Assembly (NCBI GenBank): GCA_002791075.1 | Contig: PFWI01000110.1 | Coordinates: 1 to 10,943, forward strand | Direction: 5' to 3' | DNA length: 10,943 bases | From: a bacterium (Candidatus Ratteibacteria) CG_4_9_14_3_um_filter_41_21 | Lineage (GTDB): Bacteria; Ratteibacteria; UBA8468 | Shown: in pieces, positions 3,750-10,943 of the stretch | Layout: the number at the start of each line of letters is the position of its first letter | Numbering within the stretch: the first letter of the stretch is position 1 | The notes under the pieces: model-generated | The model's database searches: none | What the model saw: the letters and a program-made list of their open reading frames with translations, nothing else | Told to the model about the DNA's origin: nothing | Made by a program: the position numbers and the translations under genes

Positions 3750-6533
3750 ATGAAGTGGAAAGGAAGATGGATCTGGCAAAAGGGTGAAGTTGCTCCACGT
3801 AACTACTTTCTTTATTTTAGGAAAAGTTTTAATCTCTTAGAATTACCTAAAAAAGTCTCTCTTTCTGTATCGGCTGATAGTCGTTACATCCTTTACTTAA
3901 ATGGAGAGTATCTTGGTCAGGGGCCAGCTCGCTCCTTTCCCGAACATCAGCAATTTGATTCCTATAATGTAGAAGGAAAATTGATTAAGGGAAAGAATAT
4001 TATCGCGGTTTTAGTTCATCATTTTGGAGAGAGTAACTTTCAATATCTAGAAGGAAGGGGAGGCTTAATTTGTCAATTAGACTGTGGGAAAGAAATCATA
4101 GTTTCAGATAGAAGTTGGAAGATTAAGAGATGTGAAGCTTTTGCCAGATTTGTTCCCCGGGTTAGTTGCCAGCAAGGTTTTGAAGAGCAGTACGATAGTC
4201 GAAAAGAAATCTCTCGCTGGCAAACTTCCGATTTTGACGATTCTTCCTGGGAAAATGGTATAGAATTAAAGGGAAAGCTTCCCTGGAAGAGACTTGAGCC
4301 CAGAGATATCCCTTTTCTTTCTCAAGAGCCAGTCCTTCCGGTAAGAGTTTTAGAAACTGAAGTGGTCAAACCTATCCCTTATTCCTTTACCTTTAATCTT
4401 AGACCATATTTCTTCCCGGGAGAAACCCATTCTAATCGTATGGAAGTTAAGGGGTTTCTCTTCACTTATATCTATACTTCTCATTCTGAGATAATCAATT
4501 TCTACTTTTCTTCTTCAAGAGCAAAGTTAAATGGAAAGTTAATTAAGAATGACTTCTCAAAAAGACCGGCCGAAAGATGGACAAGAATAAAACTTAATTC
4601 TGGCTGGAATCCTTTGCTGATTGATATCTCCGGCGGATATCATCTTTTACAAACTTCTCTGGCTATAAGGAGTGGACAGAAACTCTATTTTAGCGCTTTA
4701 AAAAAGGAGGATAAATCTTTCTGGGAAACAATTGTTTTTCCTTCAGAAAAAGAATTTGGAAGAATATGGAAGCAAGGGGATATAGAAAGAAAGATGATAG
4801 TTGAAGGTTCACGAAAACAGATTTCTTTCCAGGATATCTACGAAGATATATATTTACAGACCACCTTTGATGAACCACTAAAAAGAAAACCTAAAATATC
4901 TCATTTAGAAGCAATCTGTTCTTTTTCTCCTGACTACGCCATCTTTTACCCCGAAAAAGATGGGGAGATTAGAATCTTGCTTGACTTCGGAAAAGAGGTG
5001 GTTGGCTATACCCAATTTGAAGTAGAAGGAAAAGAAGGGGTGATCCTTGACTTTAATTTCTTTGAGGCGATTGAAGACGGAAAGATTCATTTTACCGGCT
5101 TAGACTCCTGGGCAGGTTATAACTTTTCTTTCCGCTACATAACAAAAGAAGGAAGACAAACCTATAGAAGTTATGGAAGAAGAGGATTTCGCTATCTTTA
5201 CCTGACCTTAAGAGGAATAAAATCTCCTTTTAAGATAAGGTATGTTTCAACCCTTCTCAATACTTATCCGGTAGCAGAGAAAGGGGAATTTCATTCTTCC
5301 GATGAAAGGTTAAATAAGATCTGGGAAGTAGGGGCTTATACCTTAAGATTATGTATGGAGGATACTTACGTTGATTGCCCCTGTTATGAGCAGACTCATT
5401 GGGTAGGAGATTCCCGGAATGAAGCGTTGATAAACTATGTTTCATTTGGAGCCTATGATTTAAGTGCTCATTCTTTAGAACAGGTCAGTCATTCCTTGAA
5501 ATATAATATTCTTCCCGAATCTCATGTTCCCAGTGGCTGGAGAAATATTTTACCTGCTTGGTCCTTTCTCTGGATAGAAGCATTATACGAATATTATCTT
5601 TTTACCGGGGATGAGAAATTCTTGAAGGAAATATATCCTTCTTTGAGAAAAACCTGTCTTAAAATAAGGGATCTAACCAACAAAAGAGGCTTGTTCAGTA
5701 TTAAAGCCTGGAATATGATTGACTGGGCCCCTATGGATACACCTGAGGAAGGAGAGATAACCCATAATAACGCTTTAGCTGTCCGAAGCCTTTTCACCTC
5801 CGCAAAAATAGCCAGAATTTTGAAGAAAAAAGAGGATTTCCAAAAATTTACTCAATTGGCTGAAAGTATAAAGAGAGCCATAAATAGCTACTGTTGGAAT
5901 GAAGATAAAAAAGCTTATATTGATTGCTTGCATAAAGACGGAAGCCAGAGTAAAGTTATCAGTCAGCAGACAAACACCATCATCTATCTCTGTAATTGTG
6001 CCCCCAAGGAAAGGATTCCTCATATTTTACCTCTTATTGAAAATGCTCCAGAAGGGGTGGTATCTGTGGGAAGTCCCTTCTTTATGTTTTTCACTTTAGA
6101 GGCTCTGGCGAAGCTCGGAAAGATTAAAGAGGCTCTTTCTATTATCCAAGAAAAATGGGGTTTTATGCTGGATAAAGGAGCAACAACCTTCTGGGAAATA
6201 TTTCCAGGATTTACTCAATTCTGGTGGACAAGGAGTCACTGTCACGCTTGGTCTGCTGGTCCAACCTATTTTCTCTCTACAAAGATACTGGGAATTTTTC
6301 CTCTTGAACCAGGTTTCAAAAAGGTTCTTATTCAACCCTTTCCGGCTAACCTTACCTTTTGTAGCGGAAAATTTCCTACTCCTAAAGGAGAGATAGATAT
6401 ATCCTGGGAAAATCTTTCTAATTCTTTTAATCTCTATCTGAAGATTCCCAAAGGCATAAAAACAAAGATAGTCTTACCCAAAGGCAAAAAGTCAGAAGTT
6501 TATCTAAATGGTAAAAAATTAAAATGGAACTAA
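3750..6533 (+). CDS. GH78-type glycosidase (alpha-L-rhamnosidase family)
   Basis: The 927-residue protein has the GH78 layout: N-terminal beta-sandwich modules (SADSRYILYLNGEYLGQGP near 50), the concanavalin-like middle domain ending in RGFRYLYL, an (alpha/alpha)6 barrel, and a C-terminal beta domain after HAWSAGPTYFL. The expected acid is E547 in YVDCPCYEQTHWVGD, with D542 and D554 at the spacing of family ligands; the expected base is E816 in ATTFWEIF. The family's Arg before the acid is Tyr (Y546), so the substrate may not be rhamnose. GH78 enzymes remove terminal alpha-L-rhamnose from glycans or glycosides; in this operon an arabinoside is plausible. There is no signal peptide, so it is probably cytoplasmic. 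The ATG at 3750 is preferred because an upstream TTG at 3699 lies within a repeat and adds a Cys-rich, unrelated leader. The stop overlaps araD by 10 bases. Confidence 0.88.
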   Translation: MKWKGRWIWQKGEVAPRNYFLYFRKSFNLLELPKKVSLSVSADSRYILYLNGEYLGQGPARSFPEHQQFDSYNVEGKLIKGKNIIAVLVHHFGESNFQYLEGRGGLICQLDCGKEIIVSDRSWKIKRCEAFARFVPRVSCQQGFEEQYDSRKEISRWQTSDFDDSSWENGIELKGKLPWKRLEPRDIPFLSQEPVLPVRVLETEVVKPIPYSFTFNLRPYFFPGETHSNRMEVKGFLFTYIYTSHSEIINFYFSSSRAKLNGKLIKNDFSKRPAERWTRIKLNSGWNPLLIDISGGYHLLQTSLAIRSGQKLYFSALKKEDKSFWETIVFPSEKEFGRIWKQGDIERKMIVEGSRKQISFQDIYEDIYLQTTFDEPLKRKPKISHLEAICSFSPDYAIFYPEKDGEIRILLDFGKEVVGYTQFEVEGKEGVILDFNFFEAIEDGKIHFTGLDSWAGYNFSFRYITKEGRQTYRSYGRRGFRYLYLTLRGIKSPFKIRYVSTLLNTYPVAEKGEFHSSDERLNKIWEVGAYTLRLCMEDTYVDCPCYEQTHWVGDSRNEALINYVSFGAYDLSAHSLEQVSHSLKYNILPESHVPSGWRNILPAWSFLWIEALYEYYLFTGDEKFLKEIYPSLRKTCLKIRDLTNKRGLFSIKAWNMIDWAPMDTPEEGEITHNNALAVRSLFTSAKIARILKKKEDFQKFTQLAESIKRAINSYCWNEDKKAYIDCLHKDGSQSKVISQQTNTIIYLCNCAPKERIPHILPLIENAPEGVVSVGSPFFMFFTLEALAKLGKIKEALSIIQEKWGFMLDKGATTFWEIFPGFTQFWWTRSHCHAWSAGPTYFLSTKILGIFPLEPGFKKVLIQPFPANLTFCSGKFPTPKGEIDISWENLSNSFNLYLKIPKGIKTKIVLPKGKKSEVYLNGKKLKWN

Positions 6534-7237
6534 AAAAGATTCTGAATAAAGAGCAAAGAAAAAAATGGGAATCCCTGAAAAGGGAAGTTTTAGAAGCCAA
6601 TAAAGCCTTACCGAAAAAAGGTCTGGTGGTTGAAACCTTTGGCAATGTGAGCGAAATTCTCCGTTTCAAAAATACCGCTTTAATCGTGATCAAACCCAGT
6701 GGGGTAGATTATGATTCGCTGAAGCTTGAAGATTTAGTGACGGTGGGGCTAAATGGTAAGAAATTAGATGGGAAACTCAAACCCTCGGTAGATACTCCTC
6801 ACCACCTCTACATCTACCGGAATCTTAAAGAGATTGGCGGAATTGTCCATACCCATTCCCTTTATGCCACAACCTGGGCGGCCACGGGTAGACCAATCCC
6901 GGTTTATAATACCACTCATGCCGATAAATTCGGTAAGGAGATTCCCTGCGCTCCCTATGCCGATAATCGAGATAACCATATCGGAAAAACTATTATTAAA
7001 TATTGCAAGAAAGGGGTGCCGGCGATTCTCCTGAAAAAGCATGGTGCCTTCATATTTGGTACAAATGCTAAAAAATCGGTAGAGATAGCTTCTGAACTTG
7101 AGTTCGTCGCCAAGCTCGCCTTTCACTATCTTTTACTCTCTCAGATATTAGAGATTAAGCCAAAAGAAATGAGCAAAAGGGAGGTTACGCTCTGGAGAAA
7201 AAGGCATCTACCCGGTGGAGGCTATGGGCAAGAATAA
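6524..7237 (+). CDS. araD: L-ribulose-5-phosphate 4-epimerase
   Basis: This class II aldolase-fold enzyme converts L-ribulose-5-phosphate to D-xylulose-5-phosphate, which feeds the pentose phosphate pathway. It is 237 residues long; E. coli AraD has 231. Close family motifs are visible: LKREVLEANKALPKKGLV, GNVSE, VIKPSGVDYD, GGIVHTHSLYATTWA, TTHAD and KKHGAFIFGTNA. The expected zinc ligands are H109, H111 and H173, and the expected catalytic residues are D134 (in TTHAD) and Y234 near the C-terminus (GGGYGQE). The start ATG lies inside the end of the upstream glycosidase gene (10-base overlap), which implies coupled translation. This start adds about 13 residues relative to the E. coli N-terminus. 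The related UlaF/SgbE epimerases of ascorbate catabolism have the same fold; the adjacent araB makes AraD the best call. Confidence 0.95.
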   Translation: MELKKILNKEQRKKWESLKREVLEANKALPKKGLVVETFGNVSEILRFKNTALIVIKPSGVDYDSLKLEDLVTVGLNGKKLDGKLKPSVDTPHHLYIYRNLKEIGGIVHTHSLYATTWAATGRPIPVYNTTHADKFGKEIPCAPYADNRDNHIGKTIIKYCKKGVPAILLKKHGAFIFGTNAKKSVEIASELEFVAKLAFHYLLLSQILEIKPKEMSKREVTLWRKRHLPGGGYGQE

Positions 7238-7283
7238 CTCAAGTGAACTAAATTTATTGCATAGGAATTTCCTTTTAAAATTA

Positions 7284-7336
7284 TTGTAGCGGTGGCATTT
7301 ATGCCACAAGTAGTTGGATGAATCCGACCGCTACAA
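7284..7336. repeat. REPIN-like element, copy 3
   Basis: The outer inverted repeats TTGTAGCGGT (7284-7293) and ACCGCTACAA (7327-7336) flank GTGGCAT-TT-ATGCCAC (7292-7307) and GTTGGAT-GA-ATCCGAC (7313-7328, one G-T wobble). It lies between the convergent ends of araD and the GH51 gene, where paired hairpins could shield 3' ends or end transcription. Stem sequences again differ from the other copies. Confidence 0.8.
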
Positions 7337-7383
7337 GTTCGCTACCTGTGGTGCGCTAAGTTCTTGTATGGAATTTCAAAGTT

Positions 7384-7436
7384 CCCCCTCATCTATGTTT
7401 CCTCTCCCCCAAGGGGAGAGGATGGAGGTGAGGGGG
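7384..7436. repeat. C/G-run palindromic repeat between convergent genes
   Basis: The outer arms CCCCCTCA (7384-7391) and TGAGGGGG (7429-7436) enclose inner arms CCTCTCCCC (7401-7409) and GGGGAGAGG (7413-7421). The result is a very stable stem-loop on either strand, ending 6 bases before the GH51 stop codon. It may serve as a two-way terminator for araD and GH51, but there is no T tract on either side. The interior of the element at 1183-1295 has a similar C-run/G-run pattern. Confidence 0.65.
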
Positions 7437-7442
7437 CTAAGT

Positions 7443-8960
7443 TCACTTTGTATCTTTGACTTTTATTTTGCATGTTATGAGATTTACCGATGCTGCTGGT
7501 AGCGTTACAATTAAGTTTTCTTCAACAATCTCGGTTGGAGATTTGCTAACTGGCTGTACACGCTCAGGTTCATTGAAGGTATTGTGGGCATGAATATCAT
7601 CAGCGGTGAGAACCCGATACTCCTTAACCTGAACAGAAAGACAACCACGAATATCTAATTCTACTGCAATTGGTTCCCTCGTATGTGTGTTTACTAAACT
7701 TAAGTTCAGTAAATCATTTTTCATAGAAGCTGACCCTGCTACGCGTGGAAGCAACCTTGTTTCATCTTCAATATTAAAGTGAATTTCATCTGTGTTTATA
7801 TTGCACCTGACCGACTGAGCTCCTTGATGCACAGCGTACATTTCGTAAACGTGGTAAGTTGGAGTAAGTAAGAAATTCTTGTCTTTGGTGAGAATCATTG
7901 CTTGAAGCACATTCACCAGCTGAGCAATATTTGCCATAGCTATCTTATCGGCATGACGATTGAATATGTCAAGAGTGAGAGCAGCTACCAATGCATCCCT
8001 GAGACTATTCTGCTGATGGAAAAAACGAGGATGGGTTCCGGGAATAACGGGATGCCAAGTACCCCATTCATCAACAATGAGAGAAATTTTTCGTTCTGGG
8101 TCGAATTCATCCATAATTGCCCGATGTTTAAGGAGAAGTGATTCCATTTTAAGTGCTTTATGGAGAAGGTCATACCACTGAGTATCTGTATACTCTGTAG
8201 CAGTTCCTGAAGTGCCACAGTAATAATGAGCAGCAAATCCTTGAATAAGCCCGAGGTGACCTTCTAATGCCTCAAAAAATCTCCGTGTCCAATTTGCGTC
8301 ATCGCCGCAAGGACCGCAAGCAATTTTGTACAGTGGCTTCTCACCAAATGGATGTAAGAAAGTAGAATACCTCTTAACCTCATTAGCATAATATTCCGCT
8401 GACATATTGCCACCACAACCCCAATTCTCATTACCTATACCAAAATATTTGACGTTAAAAGGTTGGAGGGAACCATTTGCCGCTCTTTCTTGCGCTAAGG
8501 TAGAATCCTTCAGAGAATTCATATATTCCAACCAGTCCTTCATTTCTCTCACTGTGCCGCTACCTACATTACCGCAGATATAGGGTTCGGCTCCGATCTG
8601 ACGGCAGAACTCAATGAATTCGTGAGTACCAAATGAATTATCCTCAATTACTTTGCCCCAGTGAAGATTGATACGGCGTGGTCGCGATTCCCCGGGGCCA
8701 ATGCCATCTCGCCAATGATAATCATCAGCAAAACACCCTCCAGGCCAACGCACTACCGAAGGTTTAATTTTCTTCAGGGCTTCTACAACGTCAGACCGTA
8801 TCCCTCTATTATTCTTAATTGATGAATTCTCACCAACCCAAATTCCACCATAGATACAATATCCAAGATGTTCAGCAAAGTGCCCATAGATATTGGGATT
8901 AATTGTAGCAATTGGACAATCGGTTTCTACAATAACTTTTATATCTGGCTGAATAGACAT
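7443..8960 (-). CDS. GH51 alpha-L-arabinofuranosidase
   Basis: This retaining glycosidase releases terminal alpha-L-arabinofuranosyl residues from arabinan, arabinoxylan or their oligosaccharides. The 505-residue length is usual for the single-subunit intracellular type. The N-terminal part begins with the family pattern INPNIYGHFAEHLG (20-33) and has VVRWPGGCFADDYHWRDGIGP (69-89). The acid/base is E178 in GIGNENWGCGGNM and the nucleophile is E298 in LIVDEWGTWHP, both in a TIM barrel; the C-terminal third should be the beta-sandwich domain. There is no signal peptide, so it should act in the cytoplasm on imported oligosaccharides. It supplies L-arabinose to the convergently encoded AraB and AraD, which makes it functionally part of the same system although on the other strand. 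The ribosome site before the ATG is weak. Confidence 0.95.
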   Translation of the reverse strand: MSIQPDIKVIVETDCPIATINPNIYGHFAEHLGYCIYGGIWVGENSSIKNNRGIRSDVVEALKKIKPSVVRWPGGCFADDYHWRDGIGPGESRPRRINLHWGKVIEDNSFGTHEFIEFCRQIGAEPYICGNVGSGTVREMKDWLEYMNSLKDSTLAQERAANGSLQPFNVKYFGIGNENWGCGGNMSAEYYANEVKRYSTFLHPFGEKPLYKIACGPCGDDANWTRRFFEALEGHLGLIQGFAAHYYCGTSGTATEYTDTQWYDLLHKALKMESLLLKHRAIMDEFDPERKISLIVDEWGTWHPVIPGTHPRFFHQQNSLRDALVAALTLDIFNRHADKIAMANIAQLVNVLQAMILTKDKNFLLTPTYHVYEMYAVHQGAQSVRCNINTDEIHFNIEDETRLLPRVAGSASMKNDLLNLSLVNTHTREPIAVELDIRGCLSVQVKEYRVLTADDIHAHNTFNEPERVQPVSKSPTEIVEENLIVTLPAASVNLITCKIKVKDTK

Positions 8961-9039
8961 TTTTCAGATTTCGCTTTTCAAAAAATTCTTGGATATGTTG
9001 AACCAGTCCTTATATACTAACTGTCCTGGATATCAGTAT

Positions 9040-9456
9040 TTAAGGCCTATTGTGAGTGAAGCCAATAGGAGTAGGAATGAGTCCTTCCTTTTTCATGTAG
9101 CGATGGGCAAGTGTTCTAAGAAAATTTATATTTCCTTTAAGAACAACTCCTTGAGTTAGAGCCTTCAAGATTAAAGTTCGGTGAATCATTTCTTTAATCT
9201 CATCAACTTTAAGACCAATCGCATCAATAAAGGAAGGTTTTTCTTCCCAGAGAAGGTCAATTCTTTTGTGGAAATCGGAAGGAAGACTATCAGAAATGAC
9301 TAAAAGGTCATAGTCGCTATAGCGGCAGTTTTCACCGGTAGCCTGCGAACCAAAAAGGACAACCCTTACCTCTTTGAGTTTTCGGGATAGCCTCGCGATG
9401 TAATCTAAAAGAGCTTTTTCACTGCGCCAACTATTTTTCTGGCCATTCTTAGACAC
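9040..9456 (-). CDS. MNT-type nucleotidyltransferase, partner of the HEPN protein
   Basis: This is a 138-residue minimal nucleotidyltransferase. The motif FGSQATGENCRYSDYDLLV (35-53) is the signature GSx10DxD with D48 and D50 as metal ligands, and D78 is a likely third acidic residue. In HEPN/MNT modules the MNT protein is the antitoxin and in studied cases transfers AMP groups to the HEPN partner. The start is GTG at 9456, chosen because GGAG lies 5 bases upstream (GGAGAAAAGTG); it overlaps the HEPN gene by 52 bases. The last 12 or so residues (TPIGFTHNRP) are coded by a sequence with a 7-bp inverted repeat (9046-9069), so the C-terminus may be extended by read-through into a repeat. Family is firm; the role is inferred from pairing. 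Confidence 0.9.
   Translation of the reverse strand: MSKNGQKNSWRSEKALLDYIARLSRKLKEVRVVLFGSQATGENCRYSDYDLLVISDSLPSDFHKRIDLLWEEKPSFIDAIGLKVDEIKEMIHRTLILKALTQGVVLKGNINFLRTLAHRYMKKEGLIPTPIGFTHNRP
9046..9069. repeat. small hairpin at the 3' end of the MNT gene
   Basis: CCTATTG (9046-9052) and CAATAGG (9063-9069) form a 7-bp stem with a 10-base loop, overlapping the last codons of the nucleotidyltransferase gene. No T tract follows on the minus strand, so it is not a standard terminator. It may be chance or a short repeat. Confidence 0.35.
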
Positions 9457-9815
9457 TTTTCTCCATCTTCTTTAGTATAGAATTCTGAAGGAATTCCCGC
9501 AGGTATTCCATTAGGATAACGGGTAGGTATGTAGACTTTATCCAGTTCTTGCGCTTCCCTGGTCATATTCTGTAATTCAGGAATTCCTTTTAGACCTTTT
9601 TTGGTATCACCTCGGAGGAGATAGAATAAACTATGAACTGGTTCACTACTTTCTGCGCGTAAAATATAGACAGATTTCAGAGCTTTTTCTGCTGCCTGCT
9701 GGCAAACAAAGCAGGCCCAATTATAATTTTCTTTCTCAACCATATCTCCTGCTGTCTTTAAATCATTTTCTGCCTGTCTCAACCATCGATTTGCCTCTTC
9801 CTTTCGTTTATCCAT
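9405..9815 (-). CDS. HEPN-domain protein (toxin-like partner of MNT)
   Basis: The 136-residue all-helical protein is of the HEPN (PF05168-like) type. Its pattern is WLRQAENDLKTAGDMVE at 11-27, then CQQAAEKALK at 38-47, then PVHSLFYLLR around H61, and YIPTRYPNGIP at 95-105. HEPN proteins paired with MNT nucleotidyltransferases form type VII toxin-antitoxin modules, in which some HEPN partners are RNases with an Rx4-6H motif. Here the nearest arrangement is R53-x7-H61, outside the usual spacing, so RNase activity is doubtful. The gene overlaps the MNT gene by 52 bases and follows the URO-D gene by 27 bases on the same strand, so the three may share a transcript. The ATG at 9815 has only a weak, distant ribosome site. 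Confidence 0.9.
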   Translation of the reverse strand: MDKRKEEANRWLRQAENDLKTAGDMVEKENYNWACFVCQQAAEKALKSVYILRAESSEPVHSLFYLLRGDTKKGLKGIPELQNMTREAQELDKVYIPTRYPNGIPAGIPSEFYTKEDGEKCLRMARKIVGAVKKLF

Positions 9816-9842
9816 GACGATGTCAATTTTCCCACAATTTGT

Positions 9843-10934
9843 TCAAAATGTCAATTTCCAATTTATCTCTTCATCAAGCATAATCAGATAGTTTTCTACA
9901 GGGACATAGTTGGCGATAGAGTTTCCTGAACCAAGTGCATATCTCTCTGGCATACATTCCTTTAGAATTTCCCTTACATACTTTCGTAAATCATCTTCCT
10001 TTAACCGGCACAATTTATCGATATCCACCCCTCCTAAAACAGCAATTTCTTTATACTTTCTTTTAAATTCGGTTACAGAAATGATGTTATCGTCAAAGGA
10101 GTGAAAGGCATCGATCTTTACCTCTTTGATAAAATCCTCCATCAAGGAAAGAAGATTGCCGCAGCAATGAAGCCAATACATCTTTTGATGCTCGTGGGCA
10201 AGTGCGGCAAATTTCTTATGCCAGGGAAGAACCATTTTTCTTAAAAGGGCAGGAGAAATGATGGTTGAGGTTTTGAAGCCCATATCATCACCCTGAAAAA
10301 TGCCCTCTACATTATCCAGGCTGATCACATTTTGATAAAACGTACAAATGGCTTCTCCAACTTTTCTGAAGGTCGCCTCCACCAGATCGGGATTATCGGC
10401 CAGAAGATAGGACATATTCAAAAGACCTAAAAGCGAGCCACTTGCGACCTCAAAAACACCGCTGGAGGGACAGACCAGCATCTTCATCCCTTCCGGTAGA
10501 TTTTTGGAGCTAAATTCATAAGAAGAGTAATCGATTTCTTCTGCTTTAGGCCAGGGATATTTTTCGAAATCCTGCCAGGAGGCGATTGGTCCCTTTCCTT
10601 CTTCGCTCCAACCTCTCCTTCCCCGGGAAAGGGAAGCGGTATCCTCGGTTTCCCTTGACTTACCGGGAAAATTTAGCCCTCCGGAAACCCGAATGTAGTC
10701 ATAGTCCATCTTATACCAGAAATTTATATTCTGCTTCCAATAACCTTCTCTGGTCTGCGCTGAATAAGAGACCCATTTCTCCCCAAGGAGATTCTCGGTG
10801 ATATATTTTTTAATCTCTTCATCCATTAATAATTCTACAAAGTGAACTCTTTCTGCCCTTTTCCTCCCCTCCAGAACCTCGCGGAAACTCTTAAAATCTG
10901 GCTTTGGATTTTTTAAAGGAACTCTGTATTTCAT
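9843..10934 (-). CDS. uroporphyrinogen decarboxylase (URO-D) superfamily protein
   Basis: The 363-residue protein has the URO-D/cobamide-methyltransferase barrel. Visible marks are GIFQGDDMGF (211-220), MYWLHCCGNL (252-261), DAFHSF (275-280), LGGVDI (300-305) and PVENYLIMLDE near the end. True heme-pathway HemE is not likely, because its N-terminal arginine-rich substrate motif is not seen. In the related methyltransferases MtaA and CmuA, zinc is bound by H-x-C and a distant Cys. Here H256-C-C258 supplies the first two ligands but the C-terminal position reads GSGNSI without Cys, so metal binding or methyl transfer may be altered. Such URO-D-like proteins of unknown role occur in sugar gene clusters of several phyla (from memory). 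The start is secure: GGAGG lies 4 bases before the ATG at the window edge. It appears to be the first visible gene of the minus-strand run. Its substrate is unknown. Confidence 0.85.
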   Translation of the reverse strand: MKYRVPLKNPKPDFKSFREVLEGRKRAERVHFVELLMDEEIKKYITENLLGEKWVSYSAQTREGYWKQNINFWYKMDYDYIRVSGGLNFPGKSRETEDTASLSRGRRGWSEEGKGPIASWQDFEKYPWPKAEEIDYSSYEFSSKNLPEGMKMLVCPSSGVFEVASGSLLGLLNMSYLLADNPDLVEATFRKVGEAICTFYQNVISLDNVEGIFQGDDMGFKTSTIISPALLRKMVLPWHKKFAALAHEHQKMYWLHCCGNLLSLMEDFIKEVKIDAFHSFDDNIISVTEFKRKYKEIAVLGGVDIDKLCRLKEDDLRKYVREILKECMPERYALGSGNSIANYVPVENYLIMLDEEINWKLTF

Positions 10935-10943
10935 GTCGCCTCC

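Noticed and set aside
7384..7436. Intrinsic terminator for araD or GH51
   Set aside because: The stem is strong but no U tract follows on either strand, so it is listed only as a repeat that may slow or end transcription.
9821..9858. Two TTGACA hexamers before the HEPN gene (minus strand) as promoters
   Set aside because: The spaced -10 candidates (GAAAAT or none) are poor, and the short gap to the URO-D gene fits co-transcription better.
1..10943. CRISPR array, tRNA or rRNA genes
   Set aside because: No regularly spaced direct repeats of 24-40 bases and no tRNA cloverleaf or rRNA sequence were noticed on either strand. The repeats here are inverted and irregularly spaced.

Overview
The window looks like chromosomal DNA of an AT-rich, uncultivated or poorly sampled bacterium. 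The support for this is Shine-Dalgarno-type starts (clear upstream of the fur-like gene, the URO-D gene and the nucleotidyltransferase gene), sigma70-like TTGACA/TATAAT promoters, and many small palindromic repeats between genes. The repeat load and gene mix remind me of candidate-phylum genomes such as Omnitrophota, but nothing here fixes the taxon.

Layout. (1) 99-720, minus strand: a Fur-family metalloregulator with a near-consensus promoter, an overlapping Fur-box-like operator and a long, structured 5' leader. (2) 740-1905: a graveyard of mobile and broken sequence. An IS481-type transposase remnant is split by a 177-bp MITE-like element with an 8-bp target duplication and cut off at its 5' side by a second MITE-like element (113 bp, TA-type ends). 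Next comes an unrecognised plus-strand gene remnant whose frame is stopped by a 21-bp palindrome, then a promoter with a 40-codon small ORF, then a GTAG-type REPIN-like repeat. (3) 1906-7237, plus strand: an L-arabinose operon, araB (ribulokinase), a GH78-type glycosidase and araD (L-ribulose-5-phosphate 4-epimerase). The last two overlap by 10 bases. (4) 7443-10934, minus strand, convergent with the operon: in transcription order a URO-D superfamily protein, a HEPN protein, its partner MNT nucleotidyltransferase, and a GH51 alpha-L-arabinofuranosidase.

How they fit together. GH51 should release L-arabinose from arabino-oligosaccharides. AraB and AraD carry out steps two and three of the isomerase pathway, to D-xylulose-5-phosphate. 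The first enzyme, arabinose isomerase (AraA), and any sugar transporter are absent from the window. The GH78-type enzyme lies inside the ara operon and has Tyr in place of the usual Arg in its catalytic motif, so its substrate may be an arabinoside rather than a rhamnoside. Neither glycosidase shows a signal peptide, so both probably act in the cytoplasm on imported oligosaccharides. The HEPN/MNT pair is a toxin-antitoxin-like module inserted among the sugar genes.

The most unusual sequence signal is the set of repeats. At least three REPIN-like elements carry the 5' GTAG tetranucleotide of REP sequences, and a fourth copy is a half unit. The stem sequences differ from copy to copy while the self-complementarity is kept.
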